Below are positions 23,501-37,100 of a stretch of 64,000 nucleotides of DNA, one piece after another (the first letter of the stretch is position 1; each line of letters begins with the position of its first letter). The notes under the pieces were generated by a model that did not search any database, was not told where the DNA came from, and was given only the letters and a program-made list of their open reading frames with translations. The DNA lies in contig CAJNDS010001480.1 in assembly GCA_905221605.1 (NCBI GenBank), positions 62,001-126,000 of the forward strand, written 5' to 3'. Made by a program: the position numbers and the translations under genes. This DNA comes from Symbiodinium natans (taxonomy: Eukaryota; Sar; Dinophyceae; Suessiales; Symbiodiniaceae).

Positions 23501-26500
23501 AAATGCACATAAAAACACTAGTGTTTTTATAGAGGATAATATAATAGAGCTTTTTGTATTCCAGTGCAGTTTTTACTGCATTTTTCCGGTGAAAAAACAG
23601 AAAATCAGACAAAGATGAAGACAGGAAAACCATAGGTGTGGATCATGGGGGGGGGGCTGACCATATATATATATATTAGCCTACCAGAATTGAAAAGGCT
23701 AGTCTATTTTTGGCCCAGTGTTCTCAGCAACTAGGTTTAGGGTAGAGGTTTGAGTGTTTAGGGTTTTAGGGGTTTAGGGGCTCAGGGTTTGGCGTTTCAT
23801 CCGCTGGCCGCACGCAAACACAAGGTTCTGGTTTCGCTTGATTATTCGGAAGCGATCGGAGGAGGTCCCACCGTGGGGCTTAGGGTTTAGGGTTTAGGGT
23901 TTAGAGTTTAGAGTTTAGGGTTTAGGGTTTAGGGTTTAGGGTTTAGGGTTGCAGTGCCAAGCTTCGTATCTCTGCGGGCTGCGATCTGCTAAGAATCAAA
24001 GTCATCATCCTCTACGCCCTAAACCCTAAACCCTAAACCCTAAACCCTAAACCCTAAACCCTAAACCCTAAGCCTTACAACCCTAAACCCTAAACCCCTA
24101 AACCCCTAGACCCCTAGACCCCTAAACCCATGCCTGGCAGGCGATTGAGGACTTCCTGGCCAGATCGGACCCACAGCGTCTCAAGGACCCAGACAGAGAG
24201 CGAGCGCACTGTGGGTTTAGGGCTTAGGGTTTAGGGCTTAGGGCTTAGGGCTTAGGGTTAGGGTTTGGGATTTAGTGCTCAGGGTTTAGGGTCTAGGGTT
24301 TTGGGCTGCAATCTGAACTCTTGAGGACCAAGCGAACCCTAAGAATGGGGTCATATACCCTCCGCTATTCTATACTTTATCTTAGAATAAACCCTATAAA
24401 CCCTAAACCCTAAACCCTGAACCCTAAACCCTAAACCCTAAACCCTAAGTGAATCCCGATTAAGGTATGCGCAGCACCAACCCTTTTAAAGGCCTCAAGG
24501 ATGTCATTGCCCCAAACACTCTCGCTTTCAAGGAGGGGACCCTTATAAGCAGAGGGACCCTTATAAGGGACCTTTGGGGTTATTTAGGGGTTATTTCTGG
24601 GCGGCTACTTAGGTATATAGGGGCTATATAAGGCAGAAATAGGGGTTATTTACCGGAACAAAACTTCAGGGTCCCTTCTACGTATCCCTCCTTATACCCC
24701 AAAAGCTTTGTCATAGTGGGGTAGCATTTTACATGTTCAAGGGTACTTAAGCTCAATAAGGAACAAAAATTTAACATGTTTAATGCTGCCCTGACTCTAC
24801 GCCCTAAACCCTAATGTTGACATTAACCCCTAAACCCTAAACCCTGAACTCTAAATGTTGACGTTTGGAAGTATCCCAACCATGAATTAGTAAACCCTAT
24901 ACCCTAAACCCTAAACCTTAAAACCCTAAACCCTAAACCCTAAACCTTACAACCCTAAACCCTAATCGCTAAACCCTAGACCCTAAACCCTTCACCCTAA
25001 GCCCTAAACCCTAAACCCTAAACCTTAAACCCTAAACCCTAAACCTTACAACCCTAAACCCTAAACCCTAAACCCTAAACTCCCAGATTTAGAAGTTCAG
25101 GAGCAGCCGCTGCAGCTGCCCCTGTTTTTCAACTACTGGATGCTCCCCGGCTGTTGGACCTGCCATCGCTTTTGTAGAGTCCAGGGTTGAGCCCTAAACC
25201 CTAAACCCTAAACCCCTAAACCCTAAACCCTAAACCCTAAACCCTAAACCCTAAACCCTAAACCCTAAACCCGAATCCTTCGGCCCAAGGTTGGCTTTCA
25301 TTGTTCCATTCCCATGGACAAGCAAAGTCACGCACTGCGAGAGGTGCAGTGCAGAAGCCACCGATGTTCCGCCATCCAGCTACCGGCTCACTTACGAGCC
25401 TTGCATGTTTAGGGTGTAGGGTTTAGGGTTTAGGGTTTAGGGTTTACGGGCAGGGTTTAGGGTTTAGGGTTTAGGGGCAGGGTTCAGGGGGCTACGGGTT
25501 TGGGGCGTAGGCTCCAGGGTTTATAAGGGATTACGAGTTCGATCTTGGGAGCCTTGCTGTGATGTCTTCGAGTTCGAAGGTGCTGGCAGTGTTTCAAACT
25601 TCATTCGCTCGTAGCGGCATAGGAACAAGTATGTAAGGACATGTTCCCCTAAAAGCCCTAGCTCCTTAACCCCATATAAGACCCCTTAAACCCCGAAACC
25701 TGAAAAACCCTAAACCCCAAACCCCTAAACCCCTATACTCTCAACCCTTAAGCCGTGAGCCTAATCCCTAAACCTTAAACCCTAAACCCTAAACCCTAAA
25801 CCAAAACCCTAGATCTTGGACTGCAGGAGCAAGCTACGGGACCATTCTTCGGTGGCTTCGTGCACACGCACATTGTCAAGCCAAACACACTGGGCAGTGG
25901 GAGCCTGGTGGAAGACACGATTGAGTTTGAGACTTGGCGCTTGAAGGCTTAAGGTTTAGGGTTTAGGGTTTAGGGTTTAGGGCTCAGGGTTTAGGGTTTA
26001 GGGTTTAGGGTTTTAGGGTTTAGGGGAGGCTAGGACACTCTTCAGTTTGAGTCTTGGCGCTTGGGGCGCGTGAGCTTTCAGCATGTTTGGACGTGGAATG
26101 TGTCTGTGGCGACAGCAAGGACTACTAGTTGCTTAAGAACCCCAAAAGAATAAGAACAAATATCCCTATTTCACCCTTATTAAGAAAGAAGACTAAGAAA
26201 CATATTTTTACTTTAAGGCTTCTTAAGTAGAGGATGTCACCTCAGAGCCACTTCTGAACAACATCACTTGGTTCGTCCTGGACTTCCTGCTTCGGGGCCG
26301 CTGCGCGAACCTCAATCGAAGCTATGGCGGCACGATCCTGAACTAAGCGAATCTTGGTAGCCCGGTGGTACCCTTTACCCTTTTTGGGCTTTTAAGGTGC
26401 CCTTTGTCAAGTAGCCAACCAAAAACAGGGTGCCCTTATTTATAATATGGTTACTGGGGTACTAAGTGAGATTGTGCGCTGTCGCTGCAGGCCAGCGTTC

Positions 26501-28077
26501 CTGGGGGCCTGAGGTTTAAGGTTCAGGCTGTAGGGTTTGTAGGGTTATATAAGGGGTTCAGGGTTCAGGGTTTAGGGTTTAGGGTTTGGGGGTTCAGGGG
26601 GTTTGCTCACTGCTTGTTCGGGTACCAGCATTGAGCTCCACGACGCAAGCTGCAACTCGACAGCAAAGGTGAGACAAATCAACCCCTTCGGAGACGTACT
26701 CCGCGGGTCAGATTGGAACGACAAGAGCAGCTCGTTTAAGTGTACCTGCTGACGATGCAAACTTGCCAGTCGCTTGCTTGCTGGAAAAATGGCAACATTG
26801 CCTGAGAGCCACTTCCCAGCGCGCAGTATAGCAGACTTTCTTTCCTTTTTCAGGGCTGGGCAATGGAATGTTTTAGGCGTCTTTTTGCCTGTGTAACCCT
26901 AAACCCTCAACCCTCAATCCAAAAGAAGATATGGGGTTTAGGGTTTAGGGCAATGGTCTAGGGTTTAGGGTTTAGGGTTTAGGGTTTACGGTTGAGGGTT
27001 TAGGTCTTAGGGCCTTGGAATCCTTAGCCTGCCCACTTTAGATGAATATCAAGGAGAGTCATACTCGGACCCCTAAGGCCCTAAGGATGTACCCCGAAGG
27101 TCACAGGTTCCCCCTACTACCCCTCCTCTATACTTTCCCCTCGTAGGTTCTGCCCAGAATGATTGTTTCTTTGGGACAATTTTGCCGGGCTAATTAAGGG
27201 TAATTTCCGGGGGAGAACCTACGGGGGATAGTATAGAGGTGGGTTAGTAGGGAAACCCAGGATAAGAGGTCCCTGAAGACACTCCCAAAATGGCCCTTGT
27301 ATCAAGCAACCTGTAAAACGTGCCCAAAAGTACAACCTTAGGGGGAAGCCCCCTTTAAGGCCCAAGCAGATACTGTGTTCCTACCCTACAGGGTGGGGCC
27401 CCCTTGCTATACTAACTGTAGTTAAGGGACTTATAACCTAACTTAGGGTCCTTATAACCCAATTTAAGGCCCTTATAACTCTACTTATAACTAGGGGGCC
27501 CCACCCTGTAAACCCTCAACCCTAAACCCTAAACCCTAACCCCTAGATGGACCCTGAGGGTAGTATTTGCGCCCCAGCTACGCAAATGGGTTCTCTGTCC
27601 TTCCGGGGGCCGTTTTGGACATGAGGCTGCTGGCTTGGTCTAGGGTTTAGGGTTTAGGGTTTAGGGTTTAGGGTTTAGGGTTTAGGGTTTAGGGTTTAGG
27701 GTTTAGGGTTTAGGGTTTAGGGTTTAGGGTTTAGGGTATGAGACATTGCCACACGGCTGTGGGAGATTGTCTGTGAACCACGCAAGAGCTAAACCGCGAA
27801 ATGCTAAACTGTACAAACTCAAAGCCCCGAAGCCCCCCCCCCCCCCCACCTTTTAAACCCTAAACCCTGAACCCTGAACCCTAAACCCTAAACCCTAAAC
27901 CCCAATCCCTAAACCCTAACCCCCCCACCCCCCACCCCCCGCCGCCCGCCCCCCTCCTCCCCGCCGCCCCCCCCCTCCCCCCCCCCCGCTCACCCCCCCC
28001 CCCTCCCCCTCCCCCCTCTCCCCCCGACAGAGATGCAGAACTTTTCCCACGAGGGCCCCCGAGACCCTGAAATTGTG

Positions 28078-28108
<31 letters not shown>

Positions 28109-31100
28109 AAAGAAGTCTGAACCTGCCCCACGCTTGACTAAGGGCACGAGAAACCCTGAAGGGACCCTAAACCCTAAAACCTTAACACCAAACCCTAAAC
28201 CCGTATCCCTAAACCCTAAACCCTAATCCCTTACCCGTACCCTGTCCATTCCAAGAGACTAGAACAGCCTTCAACAACCCCTCAAACCCTACACCCTCTT
28301 CAATGTAGGGTTGAGGGTTTAGGGTTTAAGGGAAAGGTTTTAGGGTTCAGGGTTTGGGGTTTAGGGTTTAGGGCCCTCTTCAATAACAACAAGCAACAAC
28401 CCCCAAACGCCCTGAAAACGCCACCCGTCGGAGGCGGCGAAGAGCGACGAAGGCGCTGGGGGCCAGGCGGCGAGGTCCTTGCCGCCAAAGTGCTGCCTGG
28501 TCGCGGTTTAGGGTTTAGGGTTTAGGGTTTAGGGTTCAGGGTTCAGGGGTTTAGGGTGTAGGGCTTAGGGTTTAGGGTTTAGGGTTTAGGGTTTAGGGTT
28601 TAGGGTCTAGGGTTTAGGGTTTAGGGTTCGGGTTCAGGGTTCAGGGTTTAGGGTTTAGGGTTTAGGCTTTAGGCTTTAGGCTTTAGGGACTAGGGTTTAG
28701 GGTTTAGGGTTTAGGGTTTTGGGCTCCATAGGTTTAAGGTTTATGGGCTTAGGTTCTGGATTTGGATTATTTGAACCCCCCAACATGGGATCGTATGCGA
28801 TGTACGACGGTGGGACTACAATCCGGGCTTTCGAGGTAATATGGACCACGAGCTTGTTCTTCAGAGCCCCTAGATCCTAAAACCCCAAAACGCCCTAAAC
28901 CCTTAAACCTTCAAACCCGAAAGCCCCGAAGCCCTAGAGCCCGAAAGCCCTGAGCCTTAAACCCATTTTAGGGTTCATTGAAAGCCCCCGAGGTTGAGGG
29001 TGCCAAAATGTCTCAGATTGGGGGGTTAAGGGTTTGTTTTAGGGCTTAGGGTTTAGGATTTAGGATTTAGGTAGTAGAGTTTAGGGTTTAGTGTTTTAAG
29101 TCTAGTTTTGAATTTTGACTGGATGGGGGGGGGGGGGGGGAACCCTGACATCCCAAGATTTAGCCCGCAGCCTTAAAACCAAACGTCTATGGTGTGGGGT
29201 ATAGGGTTTAGGCTATGGGTTTCCCTACTACCCCCTTCTAAACTACCCCCTCTAGGTTCCCCCTTGAATAGCCTGAAGTAGGCTTAATGTTCCCCAAATA
29301 ACCCTAATTATGGGGGGAACCTAGGGGGGGGGGGGGGGGGGGGGGGAGTATAGAGGGGGGTAGTAGGGAAACCAAAGGTTAAGGCTTCTGAAGCCCAAGT
29401 GCAGGGCTATGGCTTCCAGGACCCCCCTCGCGTTCACTTCCTGGCTGAGTAGGTCACCTTCAACCTTTTGGGACATCTATAATCCTCCCATAAGATACTC
29501 AGCAACTAGGGTTCTCTTAGTGGCAGGATCTGTTTGTTTTGATCTTGCCTGGGTCGGTTGAAGCTCGCTGAAATGAATGGTTCACCTAGGAGTCTGCCCA
29601 AACCCGAATGAAAATGAAAGCGGAGCTATTGTTTGGCCAGGTCGCTGGAGCCCTCAACCCTAAACCCCTAAACCCCTAAACCCCGGAACCCCTGAACCCC
29701 TGGCCCTAAACCCTAACCCTAAACCCAAGTTCTGCAAGGATGCGGAAGGAGGACGCCTACATCCAGTACACTTCCAGCGGCCCTGGCGAGGGGCAGTTGC
29801 TGCAGAGGCCTTTGATCAGGGACCCTAAGCCTCAACCCTCAGGGTTTAGGGTTTCGGGTTTGGGGTTTAGGGCTTAGGGTTCAGGGTTTGGGGTTTCGGG
29901 TTTTAGGGTTTAGAGTTTAAGCCCCAACCCTCAAAAGGGTACACATCATGGGCCCTTAATTCCCTAGCCTCCTTGAAAGGGTTCTGATGTATGGGCCTTC
30001 ATTTGTATAGGGTATACAAGGGGCATAAAAGGGGCACCCTTTCACGGGCCCATACCAAGGACCATGTAACTACCCTTAGAAAAGGCCGAGCTCCCCCAAA
30101 TCCTGAGCTTAACAAGACGACTTAAACCTGCGTTAATACATAACCTTGGGATGTTCCCCCTTATACTAACAGTTATCATCCCAGGACTGTTAGTACAAGG
30201 GGGAACATCCCAACCTTAACCCCCCAAAATAAACCCTAAACCCGAAGCCCAAAAGCCTCAACCAAAACCCTATGGGCCCCTAAACCCTAAACCCTCAACT
30301 TAGTTGCTGAGTGAGTACACTTTACACTAGAATCCCCTATAGAACTGAAAGTGTACACGTTTTTTTTTTTTGGGGGGGGGCTTATGAACTCAGCAACTAA
30401 GTAAACCCAAAACCGTATAGACCCCGAAGCTCAGCTCTCAAACCCCCAAGCCGAAGCCCCGAAAGCCTGAGCCCCTACACCGAAATCCTAAATCTTAACA
30501 CCCTCTAAGGGTTTAGGGTTTAGGGTTTAGGGTTTAGGGTTTAGGGTTTAGGGTTTAGGGTTTAGTCTACACCATAACCTTATTTGCCCTAAACCCAAAA
30601 GCCCTACATCAACCTTAAACCTTAAAATCCCTGGAGTTCGGATGTTTCCCCTTATACCAACAGTCCGTAATGGGGATTCTAGTAATGTTAGCAAAGGGGG
30701 AACAACCCAACCCTAAACCCTAAACCTTAAACCCTAAACCCTAAGCCCCCCCAATCCCTACATAAACCTAAAGCCTTAAAGTCCCGGAGCTTCCTTGGAG
30801 GTGGGAAAGTGCCCAGCTTGAGGCAGCCCTAGCCCTAAACCCTAAACCCTAAACCTAAATCCTAAAACCTAAACCGGTAGCTCCCTGGAGGTTGGAAAGT
30901 GCCCAGCTTGAGGCCGGCGCCGAGGTGCTCACGATGCGATGCCTGGACTCCTTCGCCACCAAAGACGATGCCGGCAAGGACTGGACACACAACAAGGGTT
31001 TAGGGCTTAGGGTTTAGGGTTTAGGGTTTGGAGGACTTTGGTTTGGGCTTCAGGAGGGTGGGGGTGTCAGGTTAAAGCGAGGGGTGCCCGGATGCCTCCG

Positions 31101-34100
31101 CCAGATGGTTGCGTAGACCAAGTCAGCTGGCCAGCGTCATCGGGCGTTCCGATCCCTTGCCATTTGTCCTCACGGAGGTCTTTGCCCGTAGTGATCGGAA
31201 ATTGCGCAGAGCTGTCATGGCTGAACATATACCACATCTGCACTGTGCTCAGGCAACTACCGCGGCAGCCGAGCAAGATCCAAATTGTTTGCTTCCTGCT
31301 CGACTGCACGCAGGCGAGATCGTCGTGGTGATGGGCATCAAGAGCAAACCTACTCTGAACGGCAGGCTGGGCTCTTTGGCGAATTCGCGGGGCAACCGAT
31401 GGGCCGTTCTCGTTGCAGGCCTTGGCCAGCAGGTGAGCCTGAAGCCAGAGAATCTGAAGCAACCTCGCCAGGGCACAACGACAGTTCCTGCTGCGGTCTC
31501 GCTATCGGCAGCGCAGGAGTCGTCCCTGGTTGATGTCGAGCTCTTGGCCGAGTTAGTGATGTGGGATTTCGTTGAAGGCAAGGAGGCATACCCAGTTTTT
31601 CGAAAGCTGGCTCGGGCCGTGGCTGATGGAGATTCAGAACGTCTTTTCCCTGGGCCCAGCAGTGGAAGAAGAGAGCTTCCTGCAACATGGTCTGATCTCG
31701 AACCGTCTGAATCCCACCGCCTCTTCTACAAGATGGCGCTCTGCGGTCGCTGCTCCGAACTTGTGTACACCTTTGCCGAATGTGCGAACATGATCGCTGA
31801 TGTGAGGACACTGACGTTCAAGGACGCACAGCTGGCAGGCATGTTCATCTGTGTTGGTTTCGTGACGCACGCGTATCGGAGGCTCAAGCTCGAAGGCGAT
31901 TTCGGTGCAAACTATTGGCAGTTCAGCACGAAAGTGCACAACCAGGCAAAGAATCATGCGTGGCTTGAGTTTCCACTTCCTGGAGCAAGCCCACATGACC
32001 AGTCCAAGCGCATGATTCTTGACCTGGCAGCCCAACAGTACGATATGCGCATGCCGACAGGCAATGTGCAGATCATCCCAGGGCAGGACGAGCGATACAG
32101 GAAGAGCTATGAGTTGCCATTCACATCAGCACCGATTCACTTCCTGATGTGGGCGTGCCAACGGAACAATGTGAATTTTGACGGACGGCACCTTGCTGAG
32201 ACCATCCAACGACTTCGCCCCCGGCTTGGCATCTCGTCGTCAACCTCTTTAGTTTCCTTGACGGCTGCTAGAGACCTGCTGACGGAGTGGGCTCGGATGG
32301 GGCTTCCTCCCGGGATGCTCCTACAGCTGGCACAAGACTCTCCTGAGGTCGATGCTCTGGGGGTTGCGTGCGGGATATCCTTGGGATCGCTTCTGAGGAT
32401 GGACCAGGACGCTGCAAGCGAGATGCGAGCGACGCTTGGAGCCGGTCCTAGCCACGAGGCTGGCGGGCCAGCATGCGCACAGCAGTGATCGACTGAGATA
32501 AAAGGCATGGCAACGCGCAGGTGTCCTCAAGTGGCCGATATGGGGGTTCACGAAAATAGGGGGACCCCTAAAACCCTCCAAAAGTAGGATTCCCTTCAAA
32601 AAGGACCCCGATAACGTACCCCTAATTTGCGGAAACCACCAGACAAAAGTCAAGAGTTGCGTTTCGGAAACCCTAAACCCTGAACCCTAAACCCTAAACC
32701 CCAAACCCTAAACCCCAAACCCCAAAACCGTCCCGCGTTTCGGAGATACGGCTAGTCCCCATCCCTTAGCTCTTGTATGGGTGTGATCTTACGCGGAGAA
32801 GCACTTGTCTGGCCAGGGTTCAGGGCTTCGGGTTTCGGGTTTCAGGTTTATAGGGTTTATAGGGTGAATAGGGTTTATAGTGTTTATAGGGTTTGTAGGG
32901 TTTATAGGGTTTATAGGTTTTATATGGTTTAGGGGCCCCACTAGGGGTCCAGTTTTGTTGGCTCCCTACTGGTTTGTGTTTGGGGTTCGGCGTTGGGGGC
33001 TTAGGGTTTTGTAAAGGGTTGAAGGCTCCTTCCCGGACCCGAAACCCTAAACCCTAAACCCTAAACCCTAAACCCTAAACCCTAAACCCTAAACCCTAAA
33101 CCCTAAACCCTAAACCCTAAACCCCAAGAGCGAGGACTACTGGTGCCTTATCCTGGAATGGCTGGATGCATCACTCTTCGACGTGGTTCGCATGAATGGC
33201 AATCGGGGTCTGCACTTGTCTATGGATCTCTGGCTGGATGCGAGCAAGATCTTTTGGGGTTTTCGGATTTTAGGGTTTAGGGTTTTCGGGTTTTAGGCTT
33301 TAGGTCACTGGCTGAATGCGAGCAAGGTTAGAGCTTCTGGGCGTTGAGGTTTTAGGGTTTAGGGTTGGTCTATGGATCTCTGGCTGAATGCGAGCGAGGT
33401 TCGAGCCTTTGAGGGCTTTTAGGGTTTTGGGATTAAGGTTTTAGGGTTAGGTCTTTTAGGGTTTAGAGCTTAGGATTTAGGGTGTAGGGTTTTGTCCTTT
33501 CTTTGCATATGTTTTCTGTTAGGGTTCCAGAGTTAAGGGCTGAGGGGAAATCCTAAAACCTAGGCCCTAAACCGATCCGCATCATCAAAGCCCTAAACCC
33601 GAAACCCGAAACCCTAAACCCCAAACCCTAAACCCTAAACCCTAAACCCTAAACCCCAATCCTTTAAACCCTAAACCCTATACCCTAAACCCTAAACCCT
33701 CAGGTGCGGGTCATGCTTACGCAGCTACTGCAGCAGCTGAAAGTGTTGCAAGAGGTGGGGTGCACCCACACCGAGCCTTTTCCAGCAGTTTGTGGGTTCG
33801 TGTTGTGGCTTGGAGCATGGTGGTACTAGGCTAGTAGGGTTTAGGGTTTAGGGTTTAGGGCTCAGGGTAACTGACAAATTTCGTCTCTGTAGTCTGTTGT
33901 GGCGCCTGGCCTGTCTCATCGGCAAGGGTGCGAATGCTTGTCGTACCTCTGGCGCAAACCACGACACCCTGTCACCCTAAACCTTCGCATGAGGTGTGCC
34001 CAGCCTTAGCCTTACAACCTTAACCCTAAAACCCTAAACAAGCTTTGGAATCAGGGATCGCCCAAAACCCTAAACCCTAAACCCTAAACCCTAAACCCTA

Positions 34101-37100
34101 AACCCTAAACCCTAAACCCTAAACCACCCTAAACTCCCTGAGGATATCAAGCACAAGAACTGCTGCTTGGCGTCAACGGAGCACTACGTGGCCAGTCTGC
34201 CAGGCCTGTCGTCTGGCAATTCTTGAAATCTTCTCAACCCTATAAACCCCTGCAAGTGGGTTTGGGGTTTGGGGTTCGGGGTTTAGGGTTTAGGGTTTAG
34301 GGTTTAGGGTGTAGGGTTCAGGGTTTAGGGATTAAGGTTTAGGGGTTAGGGTAAGAGAAGTGGCAATGCACCCCAGAACTAAGGATTCCCTTCTCCGAAT
34401 TCGAATGTTTAGGGTACAGGGTTTAGGGCATACAGGGTATGTAGTTTAGGGTTTAGGGTTTAGGGTTTAGGGTTTAGGGTTTAGGGTTTAGGGTTTAGGG
34501 TTTAGGGTATGGTGTTCAGGAGGTTCAGGACCCAGGGATTCAGGGGCTCAGGGGGCTCTGCGGGTTCAGGTCCAGGTTTGCAGCTCTGGGTTGAGGATTT
34601 CGCGGGCGTTTGAGGGTTTAGGGTTAAGGGGTTTAGGGGTTTCGGGGTTTCGGGGTTTAGGGTTTAGGGTTTAGGGTTTAGGGTTTAGGGTTTAGGGTTA
34701 ACCAATCACCTCCCTACCCTAAGCCCTTAGACACGAAAACGCCTAAACCGAAACCCTGCATCCCCAAGTCTTTTCGGGCGGAGACCTAAAGCACCTAAAC
34801 ACCTAGACCTAAACACCTAAACACCTAAACACCTAAACACCTAAACACCTAAACACCTAAACACCTAAACACCTAAACACCTAAACACCTAAACACCTAA
34901 ACACCTAAACACCTAAACACCTAAACACCTAAACACCTAAACACCTAAACACCTAAACACCTAAACACCTAAACCCTAAACCCTGAACCCTACCAGGCGG
35001 AGGTTCGACGATGATACTGACACAACCACTGGTGAAGTTCATCGACTACGGGAACGCCGTCTTCGAAGGGGACAAGAAGCAACTCGGCTTCTACCCCTAA
35101 ACCCTAAACCCTAAACCCTAAACCCTAAACCCTAAACCCTAAACCCTAAACCCTAATTAAACCCTAAACCCTAAACCGCCCTAAACCCTAAACTGCAATA
35201 AACCCTAAAGCCTAAACGCCCGCACCCATCGCACTTGAAGCCCGAACGTCCTAGTGTCGCAGGCTCTACACTGTTGGATTGACGTCGGTTGTCGAAGATC
35301 GCAGAGTTTTGTGGTTTTAGGGTTTACAGGGTGGGGCCCCCTTACTATACTAACTGTAGTTAAGGGACTTATAACCTAACTTAGGGTCCTTATAACCCAA
35401 TTTAGGGCCCTTATAACTCTACTTATAACTAGGGGGCCCCACCCTGTAGGGTTTGGGGCTTAGGGTTTGTGAAGCTTGGTAGCCCCGGCTGTGGCCTGCT
35501 CACTTTTTTTTTGGGTCAAGGCTCCCTTATAAAGCAACCAACCCCAAAAAAGAGTAACCCTAAGCCCTAGAATCCCTAAACCCAAAAAAACCCTGATTAT
35601 AACATGGCTACTGGGCTACCAAGGGAGACTGCGCCCAACTCGGAAAGGTTTCAGATTCTTCAGAGTTCGGGGTTTAGGGTGTAGTTCAGCCACGGTGCCT
35701 TTCCACCAAGGCCGCACCCCATCCACACGAAGCAGTTCCCAGCTCAACTTTTTTCCGGGGTTCGGTTAAGCCCTAAACCCTAAACCCTATGCCCTGAACC
35801 CTGAACCTCGACCCGTAAACCCTGGCTCAGGGCCTGGGATCCTAGTTTGTTTGTTTGTTTAGTTTTGTTTTTATTTTATTTTTTTCTTGGGGGGGGGGGG
35901 AAGGGGTAGGTTCCTTACTAATAAATGAGCCCCTTCAAAATGGAAAAGGGTTGAGGATATAGGACAAGGGTTTAGGGTTTAGGGTTTAGGGTTTAGGGTT
36001 TAGGGTTTAGGGTGGAGAATTTTCCATTCCTGTGATGGCAAGCAGAGGGGTGACTTCGCTGGTCTTTCAGGGTTCTGGCTTCCCTACATTGGGGCTACTA
36101 GAAGGGACTCTGGATCCCAGGTTTAGGGTTTAGGGTTTAGGGTTTAGGGTTTAGGGTTTAGGGTTTAGGGTAGAACCCTACATCATGTGACATCGTCCCT
36201 ATGCATGGCCAAGTAGCTATGCAGCCTGCACGATGCCTGATCGCCATCTGTTGGCCCCTAAATACAAGGCAGAAATATAAGGGCAAAAACGCCTACAAGG
36301 TAGAAATGCACAAGGTAGAAAATATAAGGGCAAGAACGCCCTATTCGGTTTTTTTGTTCACTTTGGGATGTTCCCCCGTATATTAGCAGCCCTTAATAGT
36401 ACTTAATAGGGACTATAGTACCCCCCCCCCCCCCCATTTTCATCCCCATTACGGACTGTTAGTATAAGCGGGAACGTCCCAAGGCAAAAGCCGCCAATTA
36501 GGTTCGAATTGTTCACTCTTCAAGGAAGCTCACCCTTGTGTCTTCTTCCTGTTTTTTCCTGGGGCTTGCAACCCAAGTTGAAGTACCCTTCGTTTGGAGG
36601 GTTTGAGGGCTTATTGTAGCCTTTGAAGCGACAAAAGTGACTCCTCTTGTTTGTAGGTTGCTCCGGGCCCCTAGGTCCTAGGCCCTAAGCCCCTAGCTTT
36701 GACAACCCACAAAATGCCAACGAAGGTTGCACTTGCAGGGCTTTCGGAGTTTAGGGTTTAGGGCAAGCCATACATGGTTAATCCCCAAACTCTTAAGACC
36801 TAGACCCTAAACCCTCGAGTGCAAGGCCAAGAGACCCTAAACCCTAAAACCCTAAAACCCTAAAACCCTAAAACCCTAAACCCTAAACCCTAAACCCTAA
36901 ACCCTAAACCCGAAACCCTAAGCCCTAAACCCTAAACCCTAAACCCTAAACCTCAGGTTTCGCGCCCCGGAGGTCCTGCTCAACATTCGGGCAGGTGTCT
37001 CAGCTGGCCTTTGAGGTTTCGGATTTCCTTCTCGGCAGTGGCCCCGCAACCCTAAGCCTGATGCCCAGAATAGATTTCGGGTTTAGGGTTTAGGGTTTAG

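Noticed and set aside
27916-28131. Gly/Arg-rich minus-strand frame
   Set aside because: Produced by the C-homopolymer tract.
31067-32653. Overlapping frames of 82-153 codons on the minus strand and in other plus frames
   Set aside because: They overlap the 423-codon ORF, lack its coding character and are shadows of it.
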